A stretch of DNA of 64,000 nucleotides. Origin: Methanohalophilus portucalensis (GTDB lineage: Archaea; Halobacteriota; Methanosarcinia; Methanosarcinales; Methanosarcinaceae). This document shows, piece by piece, positions 24,232 to 31,556 of the stretch (position 1 is its first letter; every line of letters begins with the position of its first letter). The position numbers were made by a program, and so were the translations under genes. Below the pieces are notes generated by a model. That model did no database searches. It was not told where the DNA came from and worked only from the letters and a program-made list of their open reading frames with translations. Where the stretch lies: contig NZ_CP017881.1 of NCBI RefSeq assembly GCF_002761295.1, positions 1,983,750-2,047,749 on the forward strand, given 5' to 3'.

Positions 24232-25281
24232 ATGGAAACTCCAAAAGACAAAGGTAAAATTTCTCTATCCATAGATGGAGAAAAGAAGATTCCTGTACTG
24301 GATGTGACTAATGCAATACAGAATCTTCAAAATATCATTTACAATCTTGGTGATTACTATTTTGAAAATCCTTGTCGTGAAGCCGGAGATTTCCCACAGG
24401 ATGTGAAAAAATACTGCACATTACTTTTTACTGATATTGAAATGGGTAGTGTACATGCCGACCTCCAAATAAGTAATGAACAGACAGCTCTTGGAGAAAG
24501 TGGAACTATCGGCGAAAGGTCTATAGTAGCTACCAGGGATCTTCTTGAAGCTCTCTCTAAAAAAGATATTCCAAAAGAAGAATTGTACAATATTGTTAAT
24601 GATCCTCATCGAGTAAACAAATTACTTAGAGAATTTTATGCAATGTGGCCAGATGAAAATTCCAAACGTACATTATCGATAGGATTCCAGGGCAATTCAC
24701 AAATACAACTAAAAGGTTTTCGAAAAGAGAGTATAAAGAAACTTTTACACAAACCCATTGAAGAATATGAAAAGGAAATTTTTGGATGGATATCCGGAAT
24801 AAATATTGGCCAGAGTAAGAAGATAACAGTTGAAAGTAATCAAGGGAAAATAAATTGCTATTTTGATCCTGAAATCAAAGATTGGGTGCAAGAGCATCTT
24901 GGAAAATTTGTAGTATTACGTGGAACAATGAAGCCGTTAAATAAAGGAAACTTTGGATTGTTCATTGATAGTGAAGATTCGATAGAACAAACCTGTTATT
25001 ATACTCTTGATAATATACCTTCTCCGGATAGAATTATGGAACTAAAGAATAAAATCCCCATTGAATTTATATTAGAAGATGAACTTTTTATTGGTTCCAA
25101 CGATGAATTGGGCCTTTTTGCTATGAATACAGGGATGAAAGATGTTTTTAAAGAATTGGAAGAACAACTCTTCATATTATATCAGGAATATGTCCTGACT
25201 GATGATGAGTTATCTAAAAGTGGCCAGTTACTGAGGGGGAGACTGATTTCAATTGTGGGGGACTCTCGTGGCCTCATATAA
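24232..25281 (+). CDS. Uncharacterised 349-residue protein coupled to a HicA-like toxin
   Basis: Not recognised. It is a soluble acidic protein with no signal peptide or membrane helix. The N-terminal third opens with KISLSIDGEKKIPVLDV and a helical segment (AIQNLQNIIYNLGDYY). The middle has GFRKESIKKLLHKPIEEYEKEIFG followed by a beta-rich part, ITVESNQGKINCYFDPEIKDW, that could be an OB- or SH3-like barrel. The ribosome binding site is AGGTGG, five bases before the ATG. The next gene starts inside its last codons (overlap of 14 bases), so the products are translationally coupled and probably function together. The position suggests an antitoxin or partner, but its length is far above HicB. 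Base composition is AT-richer than that of the core genes. Confidence 0.6.
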   Translation: METPKDKGKISLSIDGEKKIPVLDVTNAIQNLQNIIYNLGDYYFENPCREAGDFPQDVKKYCTLLFTDIEMGSVHADLQISNEQTALGESGTIGERSIVATRDLLEALSKKDIPKEELYNIVNDPHRVNKLLREFYAMWPDENSKRTLSIGFQGNSQIQLKGFRKESIKKLLHKPIEEYEKEIFGWISGINIGQSKKITVESNQGKINCYFDPEIKDWVQEHLGKFVVLRGTMKPLNKGNFGLFIDSEDSIEQTCYYTLDNIPSPDRIMELKNKIPIEFILEDELFIGSNDELGLFAMNTGMKDVFKELEEQLFILYQEYVLTDDELSKSGQLLRGRLISIVGDSRGLI

Positions 25282-25549
25282 AGCAAAAACGATACAAAAA
25301 GCATTGCCCAAAAAAGGTTTTGAAGAAAGACGTAAAGGTCATCACATATTTTATGTTTATTATCTGGATGGCAAGAAAACCGGTAATAGAACATTCATAA
25401 GCCACGGGAGCAAAGTGGAATATAATAGCAATCTTTTGAGTAAAATGGGCAAACAACTAAATCTTTCTAAGGAACAGTTATGTGATCTTATAGATTGTCC
25501 TTTGACCAAAGAACAACTTCAACAGATTTACAGCCAAAAAGAAAGGTAA
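25268..25549 (+). CDS. HicA-like toxin family protein
   Basis: About 93 residues from the GTG at 25268, which follows a GGGGGA ribosome binding site. The sequence KALPKKGFEERRKGHHIFYVYY resembles the HicA/YcfA double-stranded-RNA-binding-like fold, in which a GF....R.GSH motif holds the catalytic histidine; here GHH occupies that place. The C-terminal helices (LSKEQLCDLIDCPLTKEQLQQIY) are longer than in classic HicA. It could be an mRNA interferase controlled by the overlapping upstream gene. There is no HicB-like antitoxin next to it. An RNA-binding role without toxicity is the alternative. Confidence 0.6.
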   Translation: MASYKAKTIQKALPKKGFEERRKGHHIFYVYYLDGKKTGNRTFISHGSKVEYNSNLLSKMGKQLNLSKEQLCDLIDCPLTKEQLQQIYSQKER

Positions 25550-25622
25550 GTCATTTATTTGGTCCAGCAGATATTATAATCGGCTTCATAGCTTATACAT
25601 ACGTTTTTTCGGACAAAGCTGA

Positions 25623-25730
25623 TTAAAGTCTTCCGTATTTTTTATGCGCCTGTTCGGCTGTCAGGACATCAAAAACAGTTGATGGAATCCTATCAAATAT
25701 ATTCGGCAATATTAATACATCATATTTCAT
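25623..25730 (-). CDS. Short 35-residue frame coupled to the upstream antitoxin, possible truncated toxin
   Basis: The ATG at 25730 lies inside the last codons of the RHH-like antitoxin gene, an overlap typical of toxin-antitoxin pairs. The 35 residues begin MKYDVLILPNIFDRIP, like the first strand and helix of ParE/RelE toxins, then stop with TAA. At this length it cannot form a full RelE or PIN fold, so it is either a decayed toxin or an unrelated small protein. No continuation is found downstream. Confidence 0.35.
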   Translation of the reverse strand: MKYDVLILPNIFDRIPSTVFDVLTAEQAHKKYGRL

Positions 25731-25914
25731 CGACATTGATAAATTCCTCTTTCCGATCAGTTACAATTTTTCGTGAATTTTCCAGGAAAGAGTTGCGGTT
25801 ATGCTCTATAATCAATTTCTCAATTACAGAGTTATAATCATCCTCCATGGAGCCCATTTCCCTCAAAGCATCACGAGTCTGCGCTTTGACCTGTATTGGT
25901 GTACTGCTCGCCAT
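25720..25914 (-). CDS. Antitoxin-like small protein (VapB/DUF7557-type)
   Basis: A 64-residue protein. STPIQVKAQTRDALREMGSM followed by a coiled helix DDYNSVIEKLIIEHNR resembles the strand-helix-helix start of VapB-type and ribbon-helix-helix antitoxins common in archaea (the I-x-V-x-x-x-T/R-D-x-L pattern). The C-terminal tail would be the toxin-binding part. A well-placed AGGAGTG precedes the start. The expected toxin gene downstream is only 35 codons, so this may be an orphan antitoxin. It faces away from the AbrB/MazF pair. Confidence 0.6.
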   Translation of the reverse strand: MASSTPIQVKAQTRDALREMGSMEDDYNSVIEKLIIEHNRNSFLENSRKIVTDRKEEFINVDEI

Positions 25915-26283
25915 TTGGTTTTCACTCCTTTTTCTATTTGATTTCTGTTACTTCTGGTTATTATGATTTTTATTAATTTCCATATTTATCATAATTGTGA
26001 ATCCTGACTATAATAACTATATTTTATCATAGTATATACTTGTACCATTTCCACACCACCCTTAAATTCCCAATGTGATTCTGGATAGACAAAACACAAA
26101 GAGGATGAATGTATTTTTTTCAGATCGAAAATCTGAAATTCCCATTAAATCCGGGACCATAAATTTATGTATTATTCCAGAGCAATACAGAGTAAGATGG
26201 ATTTTTACCAAAGATTTTGTATTACATAAACTCCGAAGGGAAATGAGAGATATCGTTATAAAAAATAAAAAGGAGAATTTGGA
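25915..26283. other. Intergenic region between two antitoxin genes
   Basis: About 370 very AT-rich bases with divergent promoters for the RHH-like and AbrB-like antitoxins. TATA-like sequences occur around 25975-26035. A 73-codon open frame at 26075 has no recognisable features and is not annotated. Confidence 0.35.
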
Positions 26284-26568
26284 ATGGACGCAATAATTGG
26301 ATTCAAAGAAATGACAGTGTCCTCAAAAGGGCAAATTGTCATACCCAAGAATCTGCGAAACAGCACATTCCCGGAAGGCTCACATGCCGCAATTGTGGCA
26401 TACTCGGATCACATAGAGATCCGCCCCCTCTCATACGTATTGGAAAAATTAGAATGTGCTTTAACATCCGAGCCTTCGTTTGCCAAAGAGTGGGATACTC
26501 CAGAGGAAGACCAAGCATGGGACAATTTGCTTGAACATGCCCTGGAAAATGAACAGACCGAAACATGA
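26284..26568 (+). CDS. AbrB/MazE-type antitoxin
   Basis: A 94-residue protein with an N-terminal swapped-hairpin DNA-binding domain: MTVSSKGQIVIPKNLRNS is the AbrB/SpoVT signature (V-S-x-K-G-Q-I-x-I-P). The C-terminal acidic tail (residues 55-94) would wrap the toxin. The RBS is AAGGAGA eight bases upstream. The MazF-like toxin gene begins 12 bases downstream, so the two make a classical type II module in which this protein neutralises the toxin and represses the operon. Confidence 0.85.
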   Translation: MDAIIGFKEMTVSSKGQIVIPKNLRNSTFPEGSHAAIVAYSDHIEIRPLSYVLEKLECALTSEPSFAKEWDTPEEDQAWDNLLEHALENEQTET

Positions 26569-26580
26569 GGTTTTTTACCA

Positions 26581-26919
26581 ATGGCAGGAACGTTCAGGAA
26601 AGGGGATGTAGTGGTTATACCATTTCCCTATACAGATATGTCGAAGTTAAAGACCCGACCAGTACTGGTAGTTGCCTGTCCTAGAGGGACTAATGTGATT
26701 GTGTGTCAAATTACAAGTCAAACGACACGCAATGACGAATATGCAATACAAGTGAACTCAAATGATTTCGCAAAAGGATCATTACCCTCATCCAGCCTTG
26801 TAAAAACTAACATGATAATGACCCTGGATGTGGATACAATTCTTGCAAAATCAGGAACACTGAGTTCAGAAAAGATACAACAAGTCGAAGAGAAATTAGT
26901 TGAAGTATTTACTTCCTGA
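26581..26919 (+). CDS. MazF/PemK-type endoribonuclease toxin
   Basis: A 112-residue protein of the PemK/MazF fold. The N-terminal RKGDVVVIPFPYTDMSKLKTRPVLVV contains the conserved G-D-V/I-x-x-x-x-F-P-x-x-D and K-x-RP-V/A-L-V-V motifs, and VCQITSQ and KGSLPSSSLVKTNMIMTLD complete the family pattern. MazF enzymes cut single-stranded mRNA at short sequences. It is paired with the AbrB-like antitoxin immediately upstream. The catalytic arginine (in TRPVLV) and the serine or threonine in ITSQ are present, so it is probably active. Confidence 0.88.
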   Translation: MAGTFRKGDVVVIPFPYTDMSKLKTRPVLVVACPRGTNVIVCQITSQTTRNDEYAIQVNSNDFAKGSLPSSSLVKTNMIMTLDVDTILAKSGTLSSEKIQQVEEKLVEVFTS

Positions 26920-26978
26920 TTACCTGTTATTTTCTCCGGTAGCAATCATAACAATGATTGATTAGATATTATTCAGAT

Positions 26979-27012
26979 AAAAAAAGAAGATGGGAGAAAA
27001 ACTCTCCCCATC
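26979..27012 (-). terminator. Hairpin and T-run ending the lipoprotein transcript
   Basis: On the minus strand GATGGGGAG and CTCCCATC form a stem around a T-rich loop, followed by TTCTTTTTTTATC. It overlaps the stop codon of the lipoprotein gene. Confidence 0.5.
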
Positions 27013-27565
27013 AGTAACCTGTGGCCTGTGCAAAGGTAAACAGCAGGTTGGGATCAGAAGTAGTACCCCTGACCTGAATCACCATGCTGTCATTATTCCA
27101 GACATAGGCATAGCGTGGCACGTCCTCTCCGCCCTCGGTCACATGCCAGATGATGCGTGTGGCAAAGTGGTCGTTGATGGAATGCTCGGTGAACCTCTCT
27201 CCCTGTGCCATTGGATTGAATTCGTTTTTGTAGTCGTTGACCAGGGTTTGGGCAGCATCCGTGTCAGTGCATTCAATGGCGCTGATTTGCACTTCCACAC
27301 TATCCCCGTTTTTGTAAATTCCCTGCGTGGCTTCAACTACCGTATCTTCACTGCCCACACCGTCCAGCACACTTCCAAAGTCCAGCTGGCGCTCACCTAT
27401 CATATCAAACCCTGCCGGCACTTCGTCAAGTGACACTGCATCTGAAACAGACCCGATTTCAGGATTGTCGATTTCTTCACCTGTACCGCCTGTATCGGTA
27501 CATCCCGACACTGCAAGCATTATCATTGTAATGGCCAAAAGCAATGCTACTATTCTCATTTTCAT
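27011..27565 (-). CDS. Predicted lipoprotein of unknown function
   Basis: A 184-residue secreted protein from the ATG at 27565. The open frame extends to 27658, but those residues are not hydrophobic in a useful way, while MKMRIVALLLAITMIMLAVSGC at 27565 is a signal sequence with lipobox AVSGC and is preceded by AAGGGATC. After the cysteine there is a short linker of glycine, threonine and acidic residues and a compact domain (about residues 45-184) that I do not recognise, with regularly alternating strands such as TRIIWHVT and RYAYVWNNDSMVIQVRG. It lies next to the S-layer gene, so a cell-envelope role is plausible. Confidence 0.7.
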   Translation of the reverse strand: MKMRIVALLLAITMIMLAVSGCTDTGGTGEEIDNPEIGSVSDAVSLDEVPAGFDMIGERQLDFGSVLDGVGSEDTVVEATQGIYKNGDSVEVQISAIECTDTDAAQTLVNDYKNEFNPMAQGERFTEHSINDHFATRIIWHVTEGGEDVPRYAYVWNNDSMVIQVRGTTSDPNLLFTFAQATGY

Positions 27566-27662
27566 AAAAGATCCCTTTTCCAAAGCGGATGGATTGTAAT
27601 CAAGGTTAATATATTTAAAAGTAATCCGCAACGAGCAGATCAAAAAAGAATAAAACACAAAC

Positions 27663-27702
27663 CAAAAAAAGAAAAGAGAAGTAGAAGGGATTATTCCCTT
27701 CT
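27663..27702 (-). terminator. S-layer gene terminator
   Basis: An inverted repeat AGAAGGGA-TTAT-TCCCTTCT at 27683-27702, followed on the minus strand by TTTTCTTTTTTTGG. It lies 16 bases beyond the S-layer stop codon. Confidence 0.6.
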
Positions 27703-27717
27703 ATCATTCAAGTCTGC

Positions 27718-29949
27718 TTAGTTTCTCCTTACGAGGTAGGCAACTGCCAGAAGTCCAGCGATTGCGAAGACTGCTTCAAATCCAGGGATTCCCTGATCTT
27801 CTTCAGTTTCGTTTTCTGCTGGTTCCTCAGGTTCTTCAGGTTCAGTTACGTTCTCTTCAGGTTCTTCAGGCTCGACAGGTTCCTCAGGTTCTTCAGGTTC
27901 AGTTACGTTCTCTTCAGGTTCTTCAGGCTCGACAGGTTCCTCAGGTTCTGCAGGTTCCTCTTCGCCTTCGATGGTTCTCTCAACGAATGGGTAGAATCTT
28001 ACATCGTCACTGTCAGCCACCTTGAAGTAGATATCTTCCATCAGATGCTGGGTGCTGTCCTGACTGAGTGTAATGGAACTGCTCAGAACCATCTCTATCG
28101 TGTCAGTGTTTATGGAATCGATTTCCATGTTACCGAAAGAATCTTCGGATTCAAGTTCTATTCCGTCATCTTCAATCTGCCAGACACCTTCAATCACACA
28201 GAGGCTGTCAACCTGACCCTGGAAGACTTCATCGATATTGACTTTGAGTGTGACAACGTCATCTTCACCCATTACGGTTTGGTCGTATTCCCATACATTG
28301 AGATCGCTACCATTTACTGTAATTACTTTGTCATCCACATATTCGCCGTCTTTCTGGAGTTCGAGCCAGACCTTGTCACCTTCAACATCGATCTGCTGTG
28401 GAATGATTGCATAACCATCAGCAAGTTCCAGAGATTCACCGGTTCTGATAGTGTAGGAGGTGTCGTCATCCATTGCAAGCTTGGACAGTTTGTCAGCTTC
28501 ACCTGATACGACTGGGACATATTCCTCTGCAAGGAAGCCAACCTTCTCAAAGGTAGAGGGGCCGTCATTGCTGAAATTAAATGTAGTCTCTACACCTGGT
28601 ACTATGGTACTGGCATATGTTACATCACTTGGATCATCGTCAAGCTCTCTGTCATCATCATCCATTCCAGAAACATTGACTTCAAGTTCTTCAGAGAAAT
28701 CATTGTCAGCAAGGTCATACCAGAATCCTGCGAAGGAGTAACCTGATGCACCTGTTGGAGTCCAAGTTACCGAACTGTCACTTATATCGGGTACATTAGC
28801 AACTGTACCTCTTACCTCATAGGTACCAGGCTCGGTCATGACTTTTGTCAAATGGAATCTAAGCTCATCTGCATCTGCAGTTGTGAAATAGATGTCTTCC
28901 ATTACATTAAAGGTATCATCGGAGTTAAGGGTAATGGAATTGCTCAATATCATATCTATTGTATTACCACTTACGGTATCAATTTCCATGTTACCGAAAG
29001 AATCTTCGGATTCAAGTTCTATTCCGTCATCTTCGATCTGCCAGATACCTTCAACCACACAGAGACTGTCAACCTGACCCTGGAAGACTTCATCGATATT
29101 TACTTTGAGTGTAACAACGTCATCTTCACCCATTACGGTTTGGTCGAATTCCCAGAGGTTGAGACCAGATTCTACTGTAATTACTTTGTCATCCACATAT
29201 TCGCCGTCTTTGTTGAGTTCGAGCCAGACCTTGTTACCGTCAACATCGATCTGCTGTGGAATGAGTGTATAACCATCAGCAAGTTCCAGAGATTCACCGG
29301 TTCTGATAGTATATGAGGTGTCGTCATCCATTGCAAGCTTGGACAGTTTGTCAGCTTCACCTGGTACGACTGGGACGTATTCTTCTGCAAGGAAGCCAAT
29401 CTTCTCATAGGTAGAGGGGCCATCATTGCTGAAATTAAATGTAGTCTCTATTTCATCCTGTATTTCACTATTGTAAATAAGAGCGTCAGTGTCGTCTCCA
29501 AGTTCATTCTCACTTTCAGTCTGATAAACATCAAGTATTATAGTTTCGCTTGCTTTGTTATCATCGATGTCATACCAGAATGCTGCGAAGTTCTCAGAAT
29601 CTGCGACAAGTTTGAAAAGGTCAGTATGATCGCCTGAAGTGACATTTTCAAACTGGATTTGTACATCACCATCAGAATCATAACCTGTTACATATGCATA
29701 GCCATCAACCGAAGCATCTAGTTCTGATGAATTTTCGTCTGCTAAATCTTTCCAGTCCTCAAAGTTATTAAGAGTTGCTGAATCGTTTATAACATACGTA
29801 TCAGTCTGATTCGTAACTGTCACATTAGTTACCTGCATGTTCCATACAGGGCCTCTGGTCTCCACAGTATGACCTGCTGCGCTTGCTACGCCAGCAAATA
29901 CTGTCAAGACCATAAGGGCAGCCATTAAAGTTGCTAATAGTCTTTTCAT
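27718..29949 (-). CDS. S-layer protein with two tandem S-layer domains and PGF-CTERM anchor
   Basis: A 743-residue major cell-surface protein of the Methanosarcina S-layer type. Residues 1-24 are a signal peptide (ending VASAAGH). Two copies of the S-layer domain follow (roughly 30-390 and 390-665), each with the strings EADKLSKLAMDDDTSYTIRTGE and VMGEDDVVTLKVNIDEVFQGQV in nearly identical form. A Pro/Glu-rich spacer (about 670-718) with repeated EPEEPEENVT units follows; its N-V-T sequons may be glycosylated. The C-terminus GIPGFEAVFAIAGLLAVAYLVRRN-like region is a PGF-CTERM sorting signal for archaeosortase A. Strong expression is expected; the leader is unusually long. Confidence 0.92.
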   Translation of the reverse strand: MKRLLATLMAALMVLTVFAGVASAAGHTVETRGPVWNMQVTNVTVTNQTDTYVINDSATLNNFEDWKDLADENSSELDASVDGYAYVTGYDSDGDVQIQFENVTSGDHTDLFKLVADSENFAAFWYDIDDNKASETIILDVYQTESENELGDDTDALIYNSEIQDEIETTFNFSNDGPSTYEKIGFLAEEYVPVVPGEADKLSKLAMDDDTSYTIRTGESLELADGYTLIPQQIDVDGNKVWLELNKDGEYVDDKVITVESGLNLWEFDQTVMGEDDVVTLKVNIDEVFQGQVDSLCVVEGIWQIEDDGIELESEDSFGNMEIDTVSGNTIDMILSNSITLNSDDTFNVMEDIYFTTADADELRFHLTKVMTEPGTYEVRGTVANVPDISDSSVTWTPTGASGYSFAGFWYDLADNDFSEELEVNVSGMDDDDRELDDDPSDVTYASTIVPGVETTFNFSNDGPSTFEKVGFLAEEYVPVVSGEADKLSKLAMDDDTSYTIRTGESLELADGYAIIPQQIDVEGDKVWLELQKDGEYVDDKVITVNGSDLNVWEYDQTVMGEDDVVTLKVNIDEVFQGQVDSLCVIEGVWQIEDDGIELESEDSFGNMEIDSINTDTIEMVLSSSITLSQDSTQHLMEDIYFKVADSDDVRFYPFVERTIEGEEEPAEPEEPVEPEEPEENVTEPEEPEEPVEPEEPEENVTEPEEPEEPAENETEEDQGIPGFEAVFAIAGLLAVAYLVRRN
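27819..27950. repeat. Tandem repeat encoding the Pro/Glu spacer of the S-layer protein
   Basis: About two and a third copies of a 57-base unit, coding for 19 residues with EPEEP and one NVT sequon per unit. Shorter internal repeats of GGTTCTTCA type are also visible. Copy number may vary between strains. Confidence 0.75.
28021..28592. repeat. S-layer domain repeat, copy A
   Basis: About 570 bases highly similar to 28884-29451; long stretches are identical, including third codon positions. It encodes the core of the second S-layer domain. Confidence 0.75.
28884..29451. repeat. S-layer domain repeat, copy B
   Basis: Partner of 28021-28592, encoding the core of the first S-layer domain. The similarity at DNA level points to recent duplication or ongoing gene conversion. 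Confidence 0.75.
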
Positions 29950-30567
29950 AATTTTCCTCCGTTAGTTAATTTGTAGATATATGGTCAAGGTAAAGAGTGA
30001 TTGATAAACAATAAAACGTACACATGTACGTTAAATCAACCTTTCATCGGTGAACATTACGTCCATTGACGAAAGGAAACTCATCACCCTCTTGATCCCG
30101 TCATATTGGTTTGCAACCCTCTAATAAGAAAATTGCTTATTAAATCTTTTGTGGTCTCGAGGGTCAAAAAACGCCATTTTTACTGGTAAATATCGATGTA
30201 TTTCACGGCATATGCCGAACAATTTTCGTCTGATTTAATAAAGGGACCGTTGAAAATACAACCAGCACTTGGCATATTGTCGACTTCAGACTTTGTGGGT
30301 TGAATTTGAGGCGGATATTGCCCTGACAGCACCACACAAAATGGTTGGTTTATTCGACAAAATGTATATGTGATTTCCAGTATATTGCAGTTTGCAAAGA
30401 CAGTTTCTAACTAAACATCACCTATATATAAATTAAATCACATTAATACTATTTGATATATGGAGCATTAATTTCATAATGCCTCAAAATCTAATAGGAT
30501 GAATAAAATCACTATACATAAGTTCATTAGGGGTACTACCCGGCTTACATGAAGAAGGCGATGCTAA
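29950..30567. other. Long leader of the S-layer gene and divergent promoter region
   Basis: A 618-base stretch without a gene. A strong minus-strand TATA box (30421-30432) predicts a leader of about 450 bases for the S-layer mRNA. Within it, ACCCTC (30116-30121) can pair with GAGGGT (30159-30164) around an inner stem AATAAG/CTTATT. The plus-strand promoter for the KaiC-like gene should lie within 30440-30520 (for instance TTGATATATGG near 30450). Confidence 0.45.
30421..30432 (-). promoter_or_regulatory. Probable TATA box of the S-layer gene
   Basis: Minus-strand TTTATATATAGG, a near-ideal archaeal TATA box, about 470 bases upstream of the S-layer ATG. No comparably good box lies closer. Confidence 0.45.
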
Positions 30568-31341
30568 ATGTTTACAGGCGCAGAGAATATTTCCACTGAA
30601 GACGAAGGGAACAGGGTCAAGACCGGCATTCCCGGCTTTGACGAATTGTGCGGGGGAGGCCTTGTACGTGACAGGAGTTATCTGGTATCCGGTACATCAG
30701 GTGCCGGCAAGACCATTTTCTCAACCCAGTACATCTACAACGGGATCACCCAGTACGGGGAAAACGGTATAATCGTGGCCACAGAGGAGCGCCCCGAACA
30801 GATCCGCGAGAACATGATGCGTTTTGGCTGGGACCTGCAGGCCTTAGAAGAAGAGAACAAACTCGCAATAATCGATGCCTGTTCGACAAAGATCGGAATC
30901 CCATCCCAGGAAAAATACGTGGACGTGCGCCCCTTCGACATTCGTTCAATGATGGACCAGATCATCGCCACACAGGAAGAGATCGATGCCAAAAGGGCCC
31001 TGATAGATTCAACGACATCCATCAGTTTCTACCTGCATGAAGCCGCCCGGATACGTGTCGAATTGCTCAAACTCAGCACCACCCTGGAAATAATCGGCCT
31101 GACATCCCTGATGACCTGTGAGATCGTCGATGAGAACCAGCCCTCCAGGTTCGGTGTGGAAAACTTCGTCACCGATGGTACATTCTCCCTCTACTATGAC
31201 ATGCGTGACAACGTCCGCAGCCGCAGTGTCGAGATCTACAAGATGCGCGGCTCAGACCACAGTAAAAAGGTCCACCCCTATGAGGTCACAAAAGAAGGCT
31301 TCGTGATCCACCCCCACGAAGAAGTCTATACTCACTTCTAA
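30568..31341 (+). CDS. KaiC-like RecA-superfamily ATPase
   Basis: A 257-residue single-domain ATPase of the archaeal KaiC-like group. TGIPGFDELCGGGLVRDRSYLV is the typical entry, Walker A is GTSGAGKT (about residues 43-50), and ATEERPEQIRENM is the conserved E-E motif with catalytic glutamates. The Walker B strand is KRALIDSTTSI. The C-terminus shows the standard RSVEIYKMRGSDHSKKVHPYEV ending. Such proteins occur in many copies in methanogens, and a role in signal integration or motility is suggested for relatives (FlaH, KaiC). The one here has no neighbour that reveals its task. Confidence 0.85.
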   Translation: MFTGAENISTEDEGNRVKTGIPGFDELCGGGLVRDRSYLVSGTSGAGKTIFSTQYIYNGITQYGENGIIVATEERPEQIRENMMRFGWDLQALEEENKLAIIDACSTKIGIPSQEKYVDVRPFDIRSMMDQIIATQEEIDAKRALIDSTTSISFYLHEAARIRVELLKLSTTLEIIGLTSLMTCEIVDENQPSRFGVENFVTDGTFSLYYDMRDNVRSRSVEIYKMRGSDHSKKVHPYEVTKEGFVIHPHEEVYTHF

Positions 31342-31351
31342 GCCCCGGCCC

Positions 31352-31495
31352 TTAAAGGTCGGGATACATTTCCTCATTTCCACATTCAATACACTTGTAT
31401 ACTACAAGGTTGCGTCCAAACTGATCGTGGCGCTTAAGGGCCGGATATCTCCACCTGTTCATTTTACCTTCACATAGGGAACATCTGTAATTCAT
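31352..31495 (-). CDS. Small zinc-ribbon protein (47 residues)
   Basis: A short gene ending 11 bases after the convergent KaiC-like gene. The ATG at 31493-31495 starts MNYRCSLCEGKMNRW, and a second pair follows in VVYKCIECGNEEMYPDL, giving C-x2-C and C-x2-C knuckles at residues 5/8 and 35/38, a compact zinc ribbon. A purine-rich GGAGAA lies upstream. Such small ribbons are frequent in archaea and bind nucleic acids or proteins; the specific role is unknown. The clean CxxC pairs and stop argue that it is real despite its size. Confidence 0.65.
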   Translation of the reverse strand: MNYRCSLCEGKMNRWRYPALKRHDQFGRNLVVYKCIECGNEEMYPDL

Positions 31496-31556
31496 GATTG
31501 ATCATCTTCTCCATAAATATATTTACTCTATGTTGTGTAAACATATCTAAACCTTT

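Noticed and set aside
26075-26296. 73-codon plus-strand frame before the AbrB-like antitoxin
   Set aside because: No recognisable domain or ribosome binding site, and it overlaps the well-supported antitoxin start. Possibly a gene remnant but not supported.
23749-27000. Integrative element attached to tRNA-Met
   Set aside because: No integrase gene and no copy of the tRNA 3' end on the other side; the accessory genes lie on the 5' side of the tRNA.
27819-27950. Possible CRISPR-like repeat at the end of the S-layer gene
   Set aside because: The repeats are direct tandem units without spacers and encode a Pro/Glu-rich peptide in frame.
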